Shown: positions 25,582-35,176 of the stretch, in pieces
How the letters are laid out: each line of letters begins with the position of its first letter
Numbering within the stretch: the stretch's first letter is position 1
Assembly: GCA_026702615.1 (NCBI GenBank)
Contig: JAPPBY010000014.1
Span: 1-64,000 of the forward strand
Direction: 5' to 3'
From: Chloroflexota bacterium
Lineage (GTDB): Bacteria > Chloroflexota > Dehalococcoidia > Tepidiformales > Tepidiformaceae
DNA: 64,000 bases
Translations under genes and position numbers: made by a program
Notes under the pieces: generated by a model
What the model was told of the DNA's origin: nothing
The model's input: the letters and a program-made list of their open reading frames with translations, nothing else
Database searches by the model: none

Positions 25582-28311
25582 ATGACCAGCACCACCGCCA
25601 GCCCGGAAGCGGGCACGGAGCTCTCAGCCAAGCTCGTCTACCTGTTTGGCGACGGACGTGCTGAGGGCGGCGCTGATATGCGCAACCTCCTTGGCGGCAA
25701 GGGCGCCGGCCTCTCCGAGATGAGCAGCCTCGGCATCCCCGTTCCCCCCGGCCTCACCATCACCACCGAAGTCTGCAGCGCCTACTACGCGAACGGCCGC
25801 CGCTACCCCGATGGCCTCGATGAGCAAGTCCGCGCCGGCATCGCCCACGTCGAGTCCATCGTCGGCGCCCGTTTCGGCGATGCCGCCAACCCGCTCCTCG
25901 TCTCCGTCCGCTCCGGCGCCCGCGTCTCCATGCCCGGCATGATGGATACCGTCCTCAACCTCGGCCTCAACGACGAGACCGTCCAGGGCCTCGCCCGCAG
26001 CTCCGGCGATGAGCGCTTCGCCTACGACTCCTACCGCCGCTTCGTCGCCATGTATGGCGACGTCGTCCTCGGCCTGAAGCGTGAGTCCGACCTCGATGAG
26101 GACCCCTTCGAGGCCATCCTCGAGCGCAAGAAGGAGGCCTGCGGCGTCTCCGAGGACACCGACCTCCCCGCCTCTGCCCTCCGCGAGATCGTGGCCGAGT
26201 CCAAGGCCGAGATCCGCGCCAAGCTCGGCATCGAGTTCCCCGACGACCCCTGGGAGCAGCTCTGGGCCGCCATCGGCGCCGTTTTCGAGTCATGGGAGAG
26301 CGACCGCGCGATCGTCTACCGCCAGTTGAACGGCTACCCCGGTGAGTGGGGCACGGCCGTCAACGTCCAGGCCATGGTTTTCGGCAACCTCGGCGACGAC
26401 TGCGCCACGGGCGTCGCCTTCACCCGCAACCCCAAGAACGGCGCTACCGGCCTCTTCGGCGAATACCTCGTGAACGCCCAGGGCGAGGACGTCGTCGCGG
26501 GCGTGCGCACGCCCCAGCCCATCCGCCTCGCCGAGCGCATCGACGATGGCCCGCCCTCGATGGAGGAGGCGCAGCCCGCCGTCTACGGCGAGCTCCTCGC
26601 CGCCGCCCAGCGACTCGAGGACCACTTCCGCGACATGCAGGACATCGAGTTCACCGTCCAGCGCGGCAAGCTCTGGGTGTTGCAGACGCGAAACGGCAAG
26701 CGCACCGGTCCCGCCATGGTCAAAGTGGCCGTCGACCTCGTCGATCAGGGCCTGATCGATCGTGACGAGGCCCTCCGCCGCCAGGACCCCGAGCAGATCT
26801 CCGAGCTCCTGCACAGCGTCTTCGCCGACGGCGCCTCCACCGATGTCATCGCGAGAGGCCTCCCTGCCTCCCCGGGCGCAGCCGTCGGCAAGGTTGTGTT
26901 CTCCGCCGAGGAAGCCGCCGAGCAGGCCGAGGCCGGCGAAGACGTCATCCTCGTGCGCGTCGAGACCAGCCCCGAGGACATCCAGGGCATGCTCGCCGCT
27001 CAGGGCATCCTCACCGCCCGCGGCGGCATGACCTCCCACGCGGCGGTGGTCGCCCGTGGCTGGGGGAAGTGCTGCGTGGCCGGCTGCGGCGAGCTCGAGA
27101 TCGACTACGCCGCCGGCTCCTTCCGCGTCGACGCCGGTGGCCGCAACCTCACGATCCGCCGTGGCGACGTCATCTCCCTGAACGGCACCACGGGCGAGGT
27201 CATGCTCGGCGCCGTGCCCCTCGCCGACCCCGTGCTTCCCGACGACCTGACGCGCCTGATGGCCTGGGGCGACGATGCCCGCCGCCTCGGGGTGCGCGCC
27301 AACGCCGACACCCCCGAGGATGCCGCCAAGGCCCGCGAGTTCGGCGCCGAGGGCATCGGCCTCTGCCGCACGGAGCACATGTTCTTCGGCGAGGACCGCA
27401 TCCTCGCCGTCCGCCAGATGATCCTCGCCGAGAACGAGGCCGGCCGCCGAGACGCCCTCGCCCGCATCCTCCCGATGCAGCGCCAGGACTTCGAAGGCAT
27501 CCTCCGCGCGATGGCGGGCTTCCCCGTCACCATCCGCCTGCTCGACCCGCCCCTGCACGAGTTCCTGCCGCACGGCGCGGAGGAGATGGAGCGCTTCGCC
27601 GATGCCATCAGCGTCGAGCCGCAGCGCGTCTCCCAGCGCGTCCTGGCCCTGCAGGAGTTCAACCCCATGCTGGGCCACCGCGGCGTGCGCCTCGCCATCA
27701 CCTACCCCGAGATCTACGAGGTCCAGACGCGCGCCATCATCGAGGCCGCCTGCGACCTCCGCGCCGAGGGGGTTGACGCCCAGCCCGAAATCATGATCCC
27801 GCTCGTGGGCGCCGCCGAGGAGCTGGCGCGGCTGCGCGAGCGCGTCGAGGCCGTCGCCGCCGAGGTCACCGCCGAGCGTGGGGTGAGCCTGGACTACACC
27901 ATCGGCACGATGATCGAGCTGCCCCGCGCGTGCGTGGTCGCGGACCAGATCGCCGGGCACGCGGACTTCTTCTCCTTCGGCACGAACGACCTCACCCAGA
28001 CCACCTTCGGCCTCTCCCGCGACGATGCGGGCCGCTTCCTGCCTGACTACATCAGCCAGAACGTGCTCGAGAAGGACCCCTTCGTCGAGCTTGACCGCGA
28101 TGGCGTGGGCGAGTTGATGCGCATCGGCATCGAGCGCGGCCGGGGCGTCAAGCCCGACCTGAAGCTCGGTATCTGCGGCGAGCACGGCGGAGACCCGGCC
28201 TCGATCGCCTTCGGGCACGACGTCGGCCTGGATTATGTCTCGTGTTCGCCCTACCGCGTGCTCACCGCTCGCCTTGCCGCCGCACAGGCCGCGCTCGCCA
28301 GGGGAAGCTGA
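25582..28311 (+). CDS. ppdK: Pyruvate, phosphate dikinase
   Basis: Interconverts pyruvate + ATP + Pi and PEP + AMP + PPi. It is 909 residues, normal for the family. The ATP-grasp-like domain opens with NLLGGKGAGLSEMSSLGIPVPPG, the phospho-His domain has GGMTSHAAVVARGWGKCCV, and the PEP/pyruvate barrel ends with GICGEHGGDPASI containing the catalytic Cys. The frame is open 396 nt upstream, but that overlaps glmS; ATG 25582 has GGAGG 7-8 nt before it and family-like sequence. The direction in the cell may be gluconeogenic or glycolytic. Confidence 0.97.
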   Translation: MTSTTASPEAGTELSAKLVYLFGDGRAEGGADMRNLLGGKGAGLSEMSSLGIPVPPGLTITTEVCSAYYANGRRYPDGLDEQVRAGIAHVESIVGARFGDAANPLLVSVRSGARVSMPGMMDTVLNLGLNDETVQGLARSSGDERFAYDSYRRFVAMYGDVVLGLKRESDLDEDPFEAILERKKEACGVSEDTDLPASALREIVAESKAEIRAKLGIEFPDDPWEQLWAAIGAVFESWESDRAIVYRQLNGYPGEWGTAVNVQAMVFGNLGDDCATGVAFTRNPKNGATGLFGEYLVNAQGEDVVAGVRTPQPIRLAERIDDGPPSMEEAQPAVYGELLAAAQRLEDHFRDMQDIEFTVQRGKLWVLQTRNGKRTGPAMVKVAVDLVDQGLIDRDEALRRQDPEQISELLHSVFADGASTDVIARGLPASPGAAVGKVVFSAEEAAEQAEAGEDVILVRVETSPEDIQGMLAAQGILTARGGMTSHAAVVARGWGKCCVAGCGELEIDYAAGSFRVDAGGRNLTIRRGDVISLNGTTGEVMLGAVPLADPVLPDDLTRLMAWGDDARRLGVRANADTPEDAAKAREFGAEGIGLCRTEHMFFGEDRILAVRQMILAENEAGRRDALARILPMQRQDFEGILRAMAGFPVTIRLLDPPLHEFLPHGAEEMERFADAISVEPQRVSQRVLALQEFNPMLGHRGVRLAITYPEIYEVQTRAIIEAACDLRAEGVDAQPEIMIPLVGAAEELARLRERVEAVAAEVTAERGVSLDYTIGTMIELPRACVVADQIAGHADFFSFGTNDLTQTTFGLSRDDAGRFLPDYISQNVLEKDPFVELDRDGVGELMRIGIERGRGVKPDLKLGICGEHGGDPASIAFGHDVGLDYVSCSPYRVLTARLAAAQAALARGS

Positions 28312-28338
28312 CCCCGGCGGCGCTGGAGGGAGGGACGG

Positions 28339-29403
28339 TTGGACCTGCACCGTGTGCGTAGCCGGATCGAGGAGGACGAGGAGCGCCTGAGCCCCTTCGC
28401 TGCTCGCTCGGCCAGCGCGACGCGCCCCCGCCCCGAAGACCCCTCCTCCGTTCGCGCCGCCTTCCAGCGCGATCGCGACCGCATCATCCACACCAAGGCG
28501 TTCCGCCGCCTCAAGCACAAGACCCAGGTCTTCATCGCCCCCCAGCAGGACCACTTCGTCACGCGCCTCACGCACACGTTCGAGGTGGCACAGGTGGGAC
28601 GCACGATCGCTCGCGCCCTGCGCCTCAACGAGGACCTCGCCGAGGCCATCGCCCTCGGCCACGACATCGGTCACGGCCCCTTCGGCCACGCCGGCGAGGA
28701 AGCCCTGGCCGAGTGCCTCCCCGAGGGCTTCCGCCACAACTACCAGTCGGAGCGCGTGCTCGACAAGCTCGAACACGATGGTCGCGGGCTCAACCTCACG
28801 CATGCCGTCCTCGATGGCGTGCGCAAGTCGAGCAAGGCCCGCGAGGACGTGCTCGCCGAGGGCTGGGGCGTCCCCGAAACGCTCGAGGGCCAGGTAGTCA
28901 AGCTCGCCGACGCCCTCGCCTATCTGAACCACGACGTCCAGGACGCCATCCGCGCGCGGATCATCGGGGAGGACGACCTGCCCGACGTCTCCCAGCACGT
29001 CCTCGGACGCTCGCACGGCGAGCGCCTTGAGGTGCTCGTCACCGACGTCGTCGAGTCGAGCTGGGCCGCTACCGGCGAGGGCTACGATGAGGCCGTCGGC
29101 ATCCCTGCCATCACCCTGAGCAGCCGGGTGCACGAAGCCGTGAACGAGCTGCGCGAGTACATGTTCCAGCACGTCTACCTGCTTGCCGAACGCCGTGCCG
29201 AGGTGGAACAGGCCAAGAACATCGTGCGCTTCCTCTTCGACCACGCCATCGCGCACCCGGACTCCATCTCCTCCGGCTACTCGCTCCCCGACGATCCCCT
29301 GCCTCGTCGCGCCGCCGATTTCGTCAGCGGCATGACCGATCGCTACGCCATTCGTCTCGCCGCCGGGCTCGGCTGCGAGGACGCGCGGGACTGGCCGCTC
29401 TAG
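28339..29403 (+). CDS. dGTPase-like HD-domain deoxynucleoside triphosphohydrolase
   Basis: 354-residue HD-superfamily protein of the Dgt type 2 group. It shows the N-terminal RDRDRIIHTKAFRRLKHKTQVF, first His of the metal site in THTFEVAQVGRTIARAL, the HD pair in ALGHDIGHGPFGHAGEEAL, and the later Asp in KLADALAYLNHDVQDA. Members hydrolyse dGTP or other dNTPs to the nucleoside and tripolyphosphate. The start is TTG 28339 with GGAGGGAGGG upstream. Two genes later comes dnaG, a common neighbour in this order in several phyla. Confidence 0.92.
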   Translation: MDLHRVRSRIEEDEERLSPFAARSASATRPRPEDPSSVRAAFQRDRDRIIHTKAFRRLKHKTQVFIAPQQDHFVTRLTHTFEVAQVGRTIARALRLNEDLAEAIALGHDIGHGPFGHAGEEALAECLPEGFRHNYQSERVLDKLEHDGRGLNLTHAVLDGVRKSSKAREDVLAEGWGVPETLEGQVVKLADALAYLNHDVQDAIRARIIGEDDLPDVSQHVLGRSHGERLEVLVTDVVESSWAATGEGYDEAVGIPAITLSSRVHEAVNELREYMFQHVYLLAERRAEVEQAKNIVRFLFDHAIAHPDSISSGYSLPDDPLPRRAADFVSGMTDRYAIRLAAGLGCEDARDWPL

Positions 29404-29470
29404 ATGCGCCGGATTGCCTTCTGCGAGCGGGGTGGGATACTGAGGACGTGGTGGCGAAGGCGCATCGCGT

Positions 29471-31207
29471 GTGAGTGAGCAGGATCGTCCGGGCCCTCCC
29501 GACGAAGAACCCTTGATCGGGGGTCAGTCGCCCGACCCTCCCCCCTCCCCCGGCAGCCCCCCGCCTCGGCCCGACGGAGAGGGCGTCATTGGTGTCACCC
29601 CGCGTGAGCCCGTGCGCCGTTCCGTGGACCCGTGGGAGGCCCAGCGCCTACGCCGCGATCGCGCCGATCTGCGCAACTACGGCCGCGATGGACCCCGCGC
29701 CGGCTACTACGGCGCCACCAACCGCTCTCCGGGCCGCACGATCGCCATCTATTTCTTCACGCTTGTCGCGCTTGCTATCGGTGGGGTGCTGATCTTCCTG
29801 CTCTTCCAGGTGCTCAACGACGAGCCGGACGTCATTGTCGACCCGCCCCCGCCGCCGCCAGTCGATGCCGAGGCCAGCATCGAGACACCGGCTCCCGGCG
29901 CGACCGTTCCCGTTGGCGAGGACACCGCGGTCATCGTTCGCGTCGTCTCGGGAGAGGAGATCGTGCGCTTCGAGCTGCTTGTCAGCGGAATCGTGACCGA
30001 CCAGGAGTTCTCCGGCAGGGTCACGGGCGAGAACACGTACGCGGCCGTGCTCACCGCAAGGTTCGAGGCGGCGGGCGCCTATGACCTCGTCGTGCGCGCC
30101 TACACCGCTTCGGGCGAGCAGATCGTGTCTGAACCCATCCGGGTCCGTGCCACCCCACCGGAGGTAGCGACCCCGGAGGTGCTCATCACCGCTGAGGTCG
30201 TGGCCCTGACGAGTCTTCGCGTCGGCCCAGGCGAGGTCTACAACCAGGCCGGAACCCTGGAGCCCGGTCAGATCGTGACCGTCATCGGCAAGACCCTGAA
30301 CCAGCAGTGGCTGCAGGTCGAGACCGGCGGCGGCCTCTGGGTGCGCTTCAGCGCCGTTGACATCTCCCCCGAAGACCTTGCGAGCGTTCCGGCGGTCGAG
30401 CCCCCACCGGCGCCCGCCGACACGCCCACGCCCCCTCCCACCCAGGCGCCCGGCGCCGAGACGCCGACCCCCACCGCCACCGGCACCGCTGCTCCCCCGC
30501 CCAATGCACCCGACTTCATCCCCACCAACGCCGAGCCGATCGAGGGCGGAACGATCCTTCGCATTACCCTCACCAACGCCTCCACCAACCCCTTCTCGGG
30601 TCCGATCGCCGTTCTCGTGGAGGGCGTGCCCGCCAGTCCCGCCGAGCAGGTCCTCACCGTCTCCATGGAGCCGAGCGGCACGGCTGCCCTTAACTTCCCC
30701 CTCGAATCCCCCATTACCGAGCAAACGACCGTCACCGTCACGCTCGACCCCGACGACGCGATCGCCGAGGCGAACGAGGACAACAACGTCACCGAGTTCA
30801 TCCTGGTGCCTCCGCCCGAGGGACCGGTCCTGTCGCTCAGGGCCAGCGTCACCGGCGGCATGCTTTCCGTGGTCATCCAGAATGACGGTGGCGAGCTCAC
30901 CACCAACGACGCCCGTCTCGTCGTGAGCGTCCCGGGTGAGACGACCACCCGGACCATCTCGCCGCTGGCCATCGCGGAGAATGACTCGGCCACCATCGAC
31001 GGCATCTCCGCCCCGCGAACGGGCGAGTCCATCCGCGTCACGCTCTTCATCGATGGCATCAACGTGGCAACCGCCAGCGTGCCCAACCCCAACGTCGTCG
31101 ATGTCCCGCCGGACGGACAGGATTCCGGAACCCAGCCGACAGAGGGCGCTACGATCGAGCCAGAAGAGCCGCAGGAGCCCGAGGAGCCGGCCGAGCCGGG
31201 GGAGTAG
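29471..31207 (+). CDS. Membrane-anchored protein with SH3-like and CARDB-like domains
   Basis: 578 residues, probably exported. A Pro-rich cytoplasmic N-terminus (about 90 residues) leads into one membrane helix (IAIYFFTLVALAIGGVLIFLLF). Outside follow an Ig-like domain (about 130-230), a bacterial SH3 domain (LTSLRVGPGEVYNQAGTLE ... QQWLQVETGGGLWV), a Pro/Thr-rich linker and CARDB-like beta-sandwiches (LDPDDAIAEANEDNNVTEFIL). The tail is Pro/Glu-rich. Cell-wall or surface-layer binding is inferred from SH3 and CARDB domains. The start is GTG; no strong ribosome site is seen. dnaG follows after 12 nt. Confidence 0.8.
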   Translation: MSEQDRPGPPDEEPLIGGQSPDPPPSPGSPPPRPDGEGVIGVTPREPVRRSVDPWEAQRLRRDRADLRNYGRDGPRAGYYGATNRSPGRTIAIYFFTLVALAIGGVLIFLLFQVLNDEPDVIVDPPPPPPVDAEASIETPAPGATVPVGEDTAVIVRVVSGEEIVRFELLVSGIVTDQEFSGRVTGENTYAAVLTARFEAAGAYDLVVRAYTASGEQIVSEPIRVRATPPEVATPEVLITAEVVALTSLRVGPGEVYNQAGTLEPGQIVTVIGKTLNQQWLQVETGGGLWVRFSAVDISPEDLASVPAVEPPPAPADTPTPPPTQAPGAETPTPTATGTAAPPPNAPDFIPTNAEPIEGGTILRITLTNASTNPFSGPIAVLVEGVPASPAEQVLTVSMEPSGTAALNFPLESPITEQTTVTVTLDPDDAIAEANEDNNVTEFILVPPPEGPVLSLRASVTGGMLSVVIQNDGGELTTNDARLVVSVPGETTTRTISPLAIAENDSATIDGISAPRTGESIRVTLFIDGINVATASVPNPNVVDVPPDGQDSGTQPTEGATIEPEEPQEPEEPAEPGE

Positions 31208-31219
31208 TAGGATTCCGGC

Positions 31220-33082
31220 GTGGACGCCGTCACGGAAATCAAGCGGCGAATCGATCCGGCGGAGTACATAGGCCGCTCCGTCAAGCTGCAGAAGGCTGGC
31301 CGCAACCTGCGCGCCCTCTGCCCCTTCCACAACGAGAAGACCCCTTCCTTCTACGTCTTCACCGATCGCGGCTCCTGGCGCTGCTTCGGGAGCTGCGGCG
31401 AGGGCGGCGACATATTCTCCTTCGTCCAGAAGCGCGAGAACGTCGATTTCCGCGAGGCGCTGCGCATCCTCGCCGAGGAAGCGGGCGTCGAGCTCTCCGC
31501 CCGCGCCGCCGAGCAGCGCACCCGCGCCGAGCAGCTCAGCGGCATCGTCTCCGCCGCCGTCGACTTCTACGAGCAGCAGCTGGCCGGCGAGGGCGGTGCG
31601 GAAGCGCGCGCCTACCTCACCGAGACCCGCGGTCTGGACGCCGAGACCATCGAGCGCTTCCACCTCGGCTGGGCCCCGGATGAGTGGCGCCTGCTGCGCG
31701 ACTACCTGCTCGGTCGGGGCTACAGCGATGAGGACGCCCTCGCCGCCGGCGTGCTCCACGAGAGCGACTCCGGCGGCGCCCCCTACGACCGCTTCCGTGG
31801 CCGCGTCATCATCCCCATCGCCGATGACCGGGGCGTGTTTGTCGGCCTTGGCGGTCGCATCCTCGGCGGTGGTGAGCCCAAGTACCTGAACTCCCCCCAG
31901 AGCGACATCTTCGACAAGGGACGCACCCTCTACGCCCTCGATGTCGCTGGCGCCCAGGCTCGGGAGACTGGCACGGTCGTCGTCGTGGAGGGCTACCTCG
32001 ACGTCATCGGCCCTTGGCAGGCCGGCTTCCGCAACCTCGTCGCGACGATGGGCACCTCGCTCACCGAGCAACACGCCGCCCGGCTCACGCGCTTCGCCTC
32101 CCGCGTCGTCCTCGCCATGGACCCCGACAGCGCGGGCATGGCCGCCGCCGAGCGGGCCGGCTCCCTCCTCCTCAACTTCGATTCCCCCGAATCGATGGGC
32201 GCCGCCCAGCGCAGCGCCGAGGCCATCACCGCCAACGTCGACCTCGACCTGCGCGTCGCCCCCCTGCCCACGGGCAAGGATCCCGACGACCTCACGCGCG
32301 AGGATCCCGAGGCCTGGCGAGCCGCCATCGACAACGCGACGCCGTTCACCGAATTCCTGCTGGCTCGACTGATCGCCGCGCGTCGTGGCGACTCGGCCGT
32401 CGACGTGGGCCGCATCATCGATCAGCTAACACCCGTGTTGCTGGCCGTTCGAAACCCGGTCGAGCAGTCCGCGAATGCCCAGAAGGCGGCCCGCCAGCTC
32501 GGCGTCTCGGAGCGAGCCATTCTGGACCGCGTCCGCAGCCAGCGTCGTCGGCCCCAGGTCCGTCCCGAGCCCGATTCGGCGCGGGAGCGCGCAACCCTTG
32601 AAGAGCACCTGCTCGCGACACTCCTGCGCCATCCCGGTCTGCGCGCCGACTTGCGGAACTACCCCTTGCCCGGACTCTTCTGGGACACCCTCCAGCGAGA
32701 GATTGCGGAGCGGTGGCTGCATGACGAGCTGGACGCAATCCAGGGGTCGGACGGTGACGACGAGGCCGAGCCCGTCGCCAACCGCCTTCGCCAGATCGGC
32801 AAGCTACGGGAGCCGCAGCTCTCCGACTCGGATGCCCGTCAACGCGCGCTCGATCTGATGAACTTCATCCTGCGGGAACGCCTCAGGGAGCATCACTCGG
32901 CCGGCGCCGAGGGGCTGGCCGAGGCCGAGCGAGAGCTGGGGGCGCAGGCTGTCGTGCAAGCCGCCTATGAAGCGTGGCTGGGCGGAAGCCCCTCGACAGA
33001 GATGCTGGAGCTCGCGCAGGTCGCCATCGAGCAGCTCCAGCTCGGACTCAGCATCCACCGCCACGACCGCGCCGCCTCCTGA
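31220..33082 (+). CDS. dnaG: DNA primase
   Basis: Replicative primase, 620 residues. The N-terminal zinc domain has C34-x2-H37-x17-C55-x3-C59 (CPFHNEKTPSF ... WRCFGSCGEGGD), with three rather than two residues between the last cysteines. The catalytic TOPRIM domain shows VVVEGYLDVIGPWQAGF and AMDPDSAGMAA. A helicase-interaction-like C-terminal helical domain follows. The start is GTG 31220; TAGGAT lies 6 nt before it (inside the previous stop), so a leaderless internal promoter is possible. It converges with a HAD gene across a shared hairpin. Confidence 0.96.
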   Translation: MDAVTEIKRRIDPAEYIGRSVKLQKAGRNLRALCPFHNEKTPSFYVFTDRGSWRCFGSCGEGGDIFSFVQKRENVDFREALRILAEEAGVELSARAAEQRTRAEQLSGIVSAAVDFYEQQLAGEGGAEARAYLTETRGLDAETIERFHLGWAPDEWRLLRDYLLGRGYSDEDALAAGVLHESDSGGAPYDRFRGRVIIPIADDRGVFVGLGGRILGGGEPKYLNSPQSDIFDKGRTLYALDVAGAQARETGTVVVVEGYLDVIGPWQAGFRNLVATMGTSLTEQHAARLTRFASRVVLAMDPDSAGMAAAERAGSLLLNFDSPESMGAAQRSAEAITANVDLDLRVAPLPTGKDPDDLTREDPEAWRAAIDNATPFTEFLLARLIAARRGDSAVDVGRIIDQLTPVLLAVRNPVEQSANAQKAARQLGVSERAILDRVRSQRRRPQVRPEPDSARERATLEEHLLATLLRHPGLRADLRNYPLPGLFWDTLQREIAERWLHDELDAIQGSDGDDEAEPVANRLRQIGKLREPQLSDSDARQRALDLMNFILRERLREHHSAGAEGLAEAERELGAQAVVQAAYEAWLGGSPSTEMLELAQVAIEQLQLGLSIHRHDRAAS

Positions 33083-33084
33083 CA

Positions 33085-33102
33085 CCTAACGCTTCGGTTA
33101 GG
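33085..33102. terminator. Small hairpin between dnaG and the HAD gene
   Basis: CCTAAC, loop GCTTCG, GTTAGG: a perfect 6-bp stem followed by GTTTGG. It lies between convergent stops (overlapping the HAD stop) and could end transcription in both directions. Confidence 0.45.
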
Positions 33103-33862
33103 GTTTGGCGCCACCGTTACCGGTCAGGAGCGAGGCCAACTCCGACAGGGAGGCGATTTCGAGGTCGGGCTTCGCGTCGGCTTCCCGGCGGGGAGCCCCT
33201 GTCCGGTTGATCCAGACAGCCGTGAGCCCCGCGGCCCGCGCTCCCGCCACGTCCGTCGCGAGGTTGTCGCCCACGTGCCAGGCGTCATCGTTCCCCACGG
33301 CCAGCCCCCTGAGGACGTGCTCGAAGATCCGTGGGTCGGGCTTTGCGACGCCAACTTCCCCGGAGATCGCCACCGCGTCGAACCAGTGGTCGATACCCAG
33401 GGCGCCGAGCTTGGAGCGCTGCAGGTCCGTGGGACCGTTGGTTATGAGCGCGAGTGGCAGCCCCGCTTCCCTCGCTGCCTCAAGGAACTCGCGGGCGTCC
33501 TCGAACAGGCGATAGCCGGCTTCCGCCAGCCGGTAGTGCAGCGCTGCCGCGCGCTGTGCGACCGCCTCGTCGGTGCAGCCGCAAGCTGACAGCGCCCGGC
33601 GCCAGGCTTCGAGCGTGAAGGAGGCTGCGTTGAGATCGCCCCCATCCCACTTGCTCTCCACCTCGGCCCCGTAGTTCGTGACGACCGTGTGGTAGGTCCC
33701 GATGAGCCGGGTGCCGGACATCCCCGGCTGACTCCCGGCAATCGCCTGTGAGGTGAGCGCGATGGCGTCGTTGTGGACGCCGTCGTTGTTGAGCAGCGTT
33801 TCGTCCAGGTCCAGGCACAGCGCCCGAGGCGGAGGCAGGGAATCGGGAGGGCGAACCGTCAT
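33098..33862 (-). CDS. HAD-superfamily hydrolase
   Basis: 254-residue phosphatase-type HAD protein. Motif I is CLDLDETLLNN (nucleophile and acid Asp), motif II LALITNGPTD, the Lys of motif III is in GVAKPDPRIFEHVL, and motif IV is WHVGDNLATDVAGARAAG. A helical cap (about residues 30-115) places it in subfamily I with YjjG/REG-2-like enzymes. Substrates in this group include nucleotides and small sugar phosphates, so no specific one is assigned. It is convergent with dnaG and follows no operon partner. Confidence 0.88.
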   Translation of the reverse strand: MTVRPPDSLPPPRALCLDLDETLLNNDGVHNDAIALTSQAIAGSQPGMSGTRLIGTYHTVVTNYGAEVESKWDGGDLNAASFTLEAWRRALSACGCTDEAVAQRAAALHYRLAEAGYRLFEDAREFLEAAREAGLPLALITNGPTDLQRSKLGALGIDHWFDAVAISGEVGVAKPDPRIFEHVLRGLAVGNDDAWHVGDNLATDVAGARAAGLTAVWINRTGAPRREADAKPDLEIASLSELASLLTGNGGAKP

Positions 33863-33910
33863 CAGAACACGACGGTAGCACGATACCCGTGAGTGGGACC
33901 GTCGCTTCAG

Positions 33911-35116
33911 CTAGGGATTGAGGTCGCCCGTCGCTGGCCCCCGAGCGCCCGCTAAGGCGAACCCAAGCACGCCCAGCGACTCCCGCAGCGTCCCCGCCCC
34001 ATTCCCCCCACCCAGGACGCGGCCCGCGGCCGCATCGAGCACGTCCAGCGCGCGCGGCGAGTCAAGGTCGTCGTCCATCGCCGCCTCGAAGGCCGCCCGC
34101 AGTCCCTCGTCCGCCTCGCCGTCCTCCCCTCGCCCGCACGCGTCACGCAGCCGCGCGTAGCGTTCCCCGAGCGCCTCGATCGCGCCCTCGCGGTAGTCGG
34201 CGTCCGTGCGGTAGTGCTCGCTGAGCAGGTAGAGGCGCAGGTGATCCGGGTCGTAGCGCTCCATCAGGTGGCGCGCCAGCACGAGGTTCCCCAGCGACTT
34301 GCTCATCTTCACGCCGTCCAGCTTGAGCATGCCGTTGTGCATCCAGAATCCGCAGAACGGCGCCTTCCCCGTTGCGCTCTCCGCCTGCGCGATCTCGTTC
34401 TCGTGGTGGGGGAAGATGAGGTCGCTCCCGCCCCCGTGGATGTCGATCTGGTCCCCGAGGTGCCCCCGCGACATCGCCGTGCACTCGATGCTCCAGCCCG
34501 GGCGACCGTCGCACCAGGGGCTCGGCCAGCTCGGCTCGTCCGGCTCGCAGCGCTGCCAGAGGAGGAAGTCGAGCGGCCCCCGCTTCTTCTCTTCGCGCTT
34601 CGATTCGGGGTTCTCCCGTTTCGCCAGCTCCTCGATCGCGATGCCGTTCAGCTGCCCGTAGCCCGGGAAACGCTGCGCCTCGAAGAACACGTCCCCGTCC
34701 GCCTCGTAGGCCGCCCCCGACGCGATCAGCGCTTTCGTCGTCTCGATGATCGCGTCGATGTGGTCCGTCGCGAACGGGTAGGCCGTCGGCCGCAGCACGT
34801 TCAGGCGGTCCAGGTCGGCCCGGAAGATGGCGTCGTTCTCGTCCCGGATCTCCGCGATCGGCCGTCCGCCCTCGCGTTTCGAGACCATGATCATGTCGTC
34901 GTCGATGTCGGTCACGTTCTGCACGTAGCGCACGTTCAGACCCTTCCAGGTCAGGTAGCGCCGCAGCACGTCGAAGTTCACGTAGGAGAAGGCGTGCCCG
35001 AGGTGCGTCACGTCGTAGGGCGTGACCCCGCAGACGTAGATGCGCGCCTCGCCGGGCACGATCGGGACGAACTCGCGCTTGGCGCGTCCCAGCGAGGAGT
35101 ACAGGTGTAGGGTCAC
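33911..35116 (-). CDS. cysS: Cysteinyl-tRNA synthetase, short form
   Basis: Class I synthetase charging tRNA-Cys. Catalytic motifs are intact: HLGH signature (YDVTHLGHAFSYV), KMSKS (GVKMSKSLGN), and zinc ligands in YVCGVTPYD, IECTAM and PHHENE. The domain after KMSKS is brief, and the protein is only 401 residues against roughly 450-490 usual, so the anticodon-binding end is reduced. The CGVTPYD-THLGHA stretch resembles MshC (mycothiol ligase), while the body (HGGGSDLIFPHHENEIAQAES) is CysS-like. It should be cysS unless another copy exists elsewhere. The start is GTG 35116. Confidence 0.85.
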   Translation of the reverse strand: MTLHLYSSLGRAKREFVPIVPGEARIYVCGVTPYDVTHLGHAFSYVNFDVLRRYLTWKGLNVRYVQNVTDIDDDMIMVSKREGGRPIAEIRDENDAIFRADLDRLNVLRPTAYPFATDHIDAIIETTKALIASGAAYEADGDVFFEAQRFPGYGQLNGIAIEELAKRENPESKREEKKRGPLDFLLWQRCEPDEPSWPSPWCDGRPGWSIECTAMSRGHLGDQIDIHGGGSDLIFPHHENEIAQAESATGKAPFCGFWMHNGMLKLDGVKMSKSLGNLVLARHLMERYDPDHLRLYLLSEHYRTDADYREGAIEALGERYARLRDACGRGEDGEADEGLRAAFEAAMDDDLDSPRALDVLDAAAGRVLGGGNGAGTLRESLGVLGFALAGARGPATGDLNP

Positions 35117-35176
35117 GGGCCGCTCCCGGGCGTCCTCTGGAGCGGGAAGCGTACCAGAGCCCCCATCTGCGAGCCG

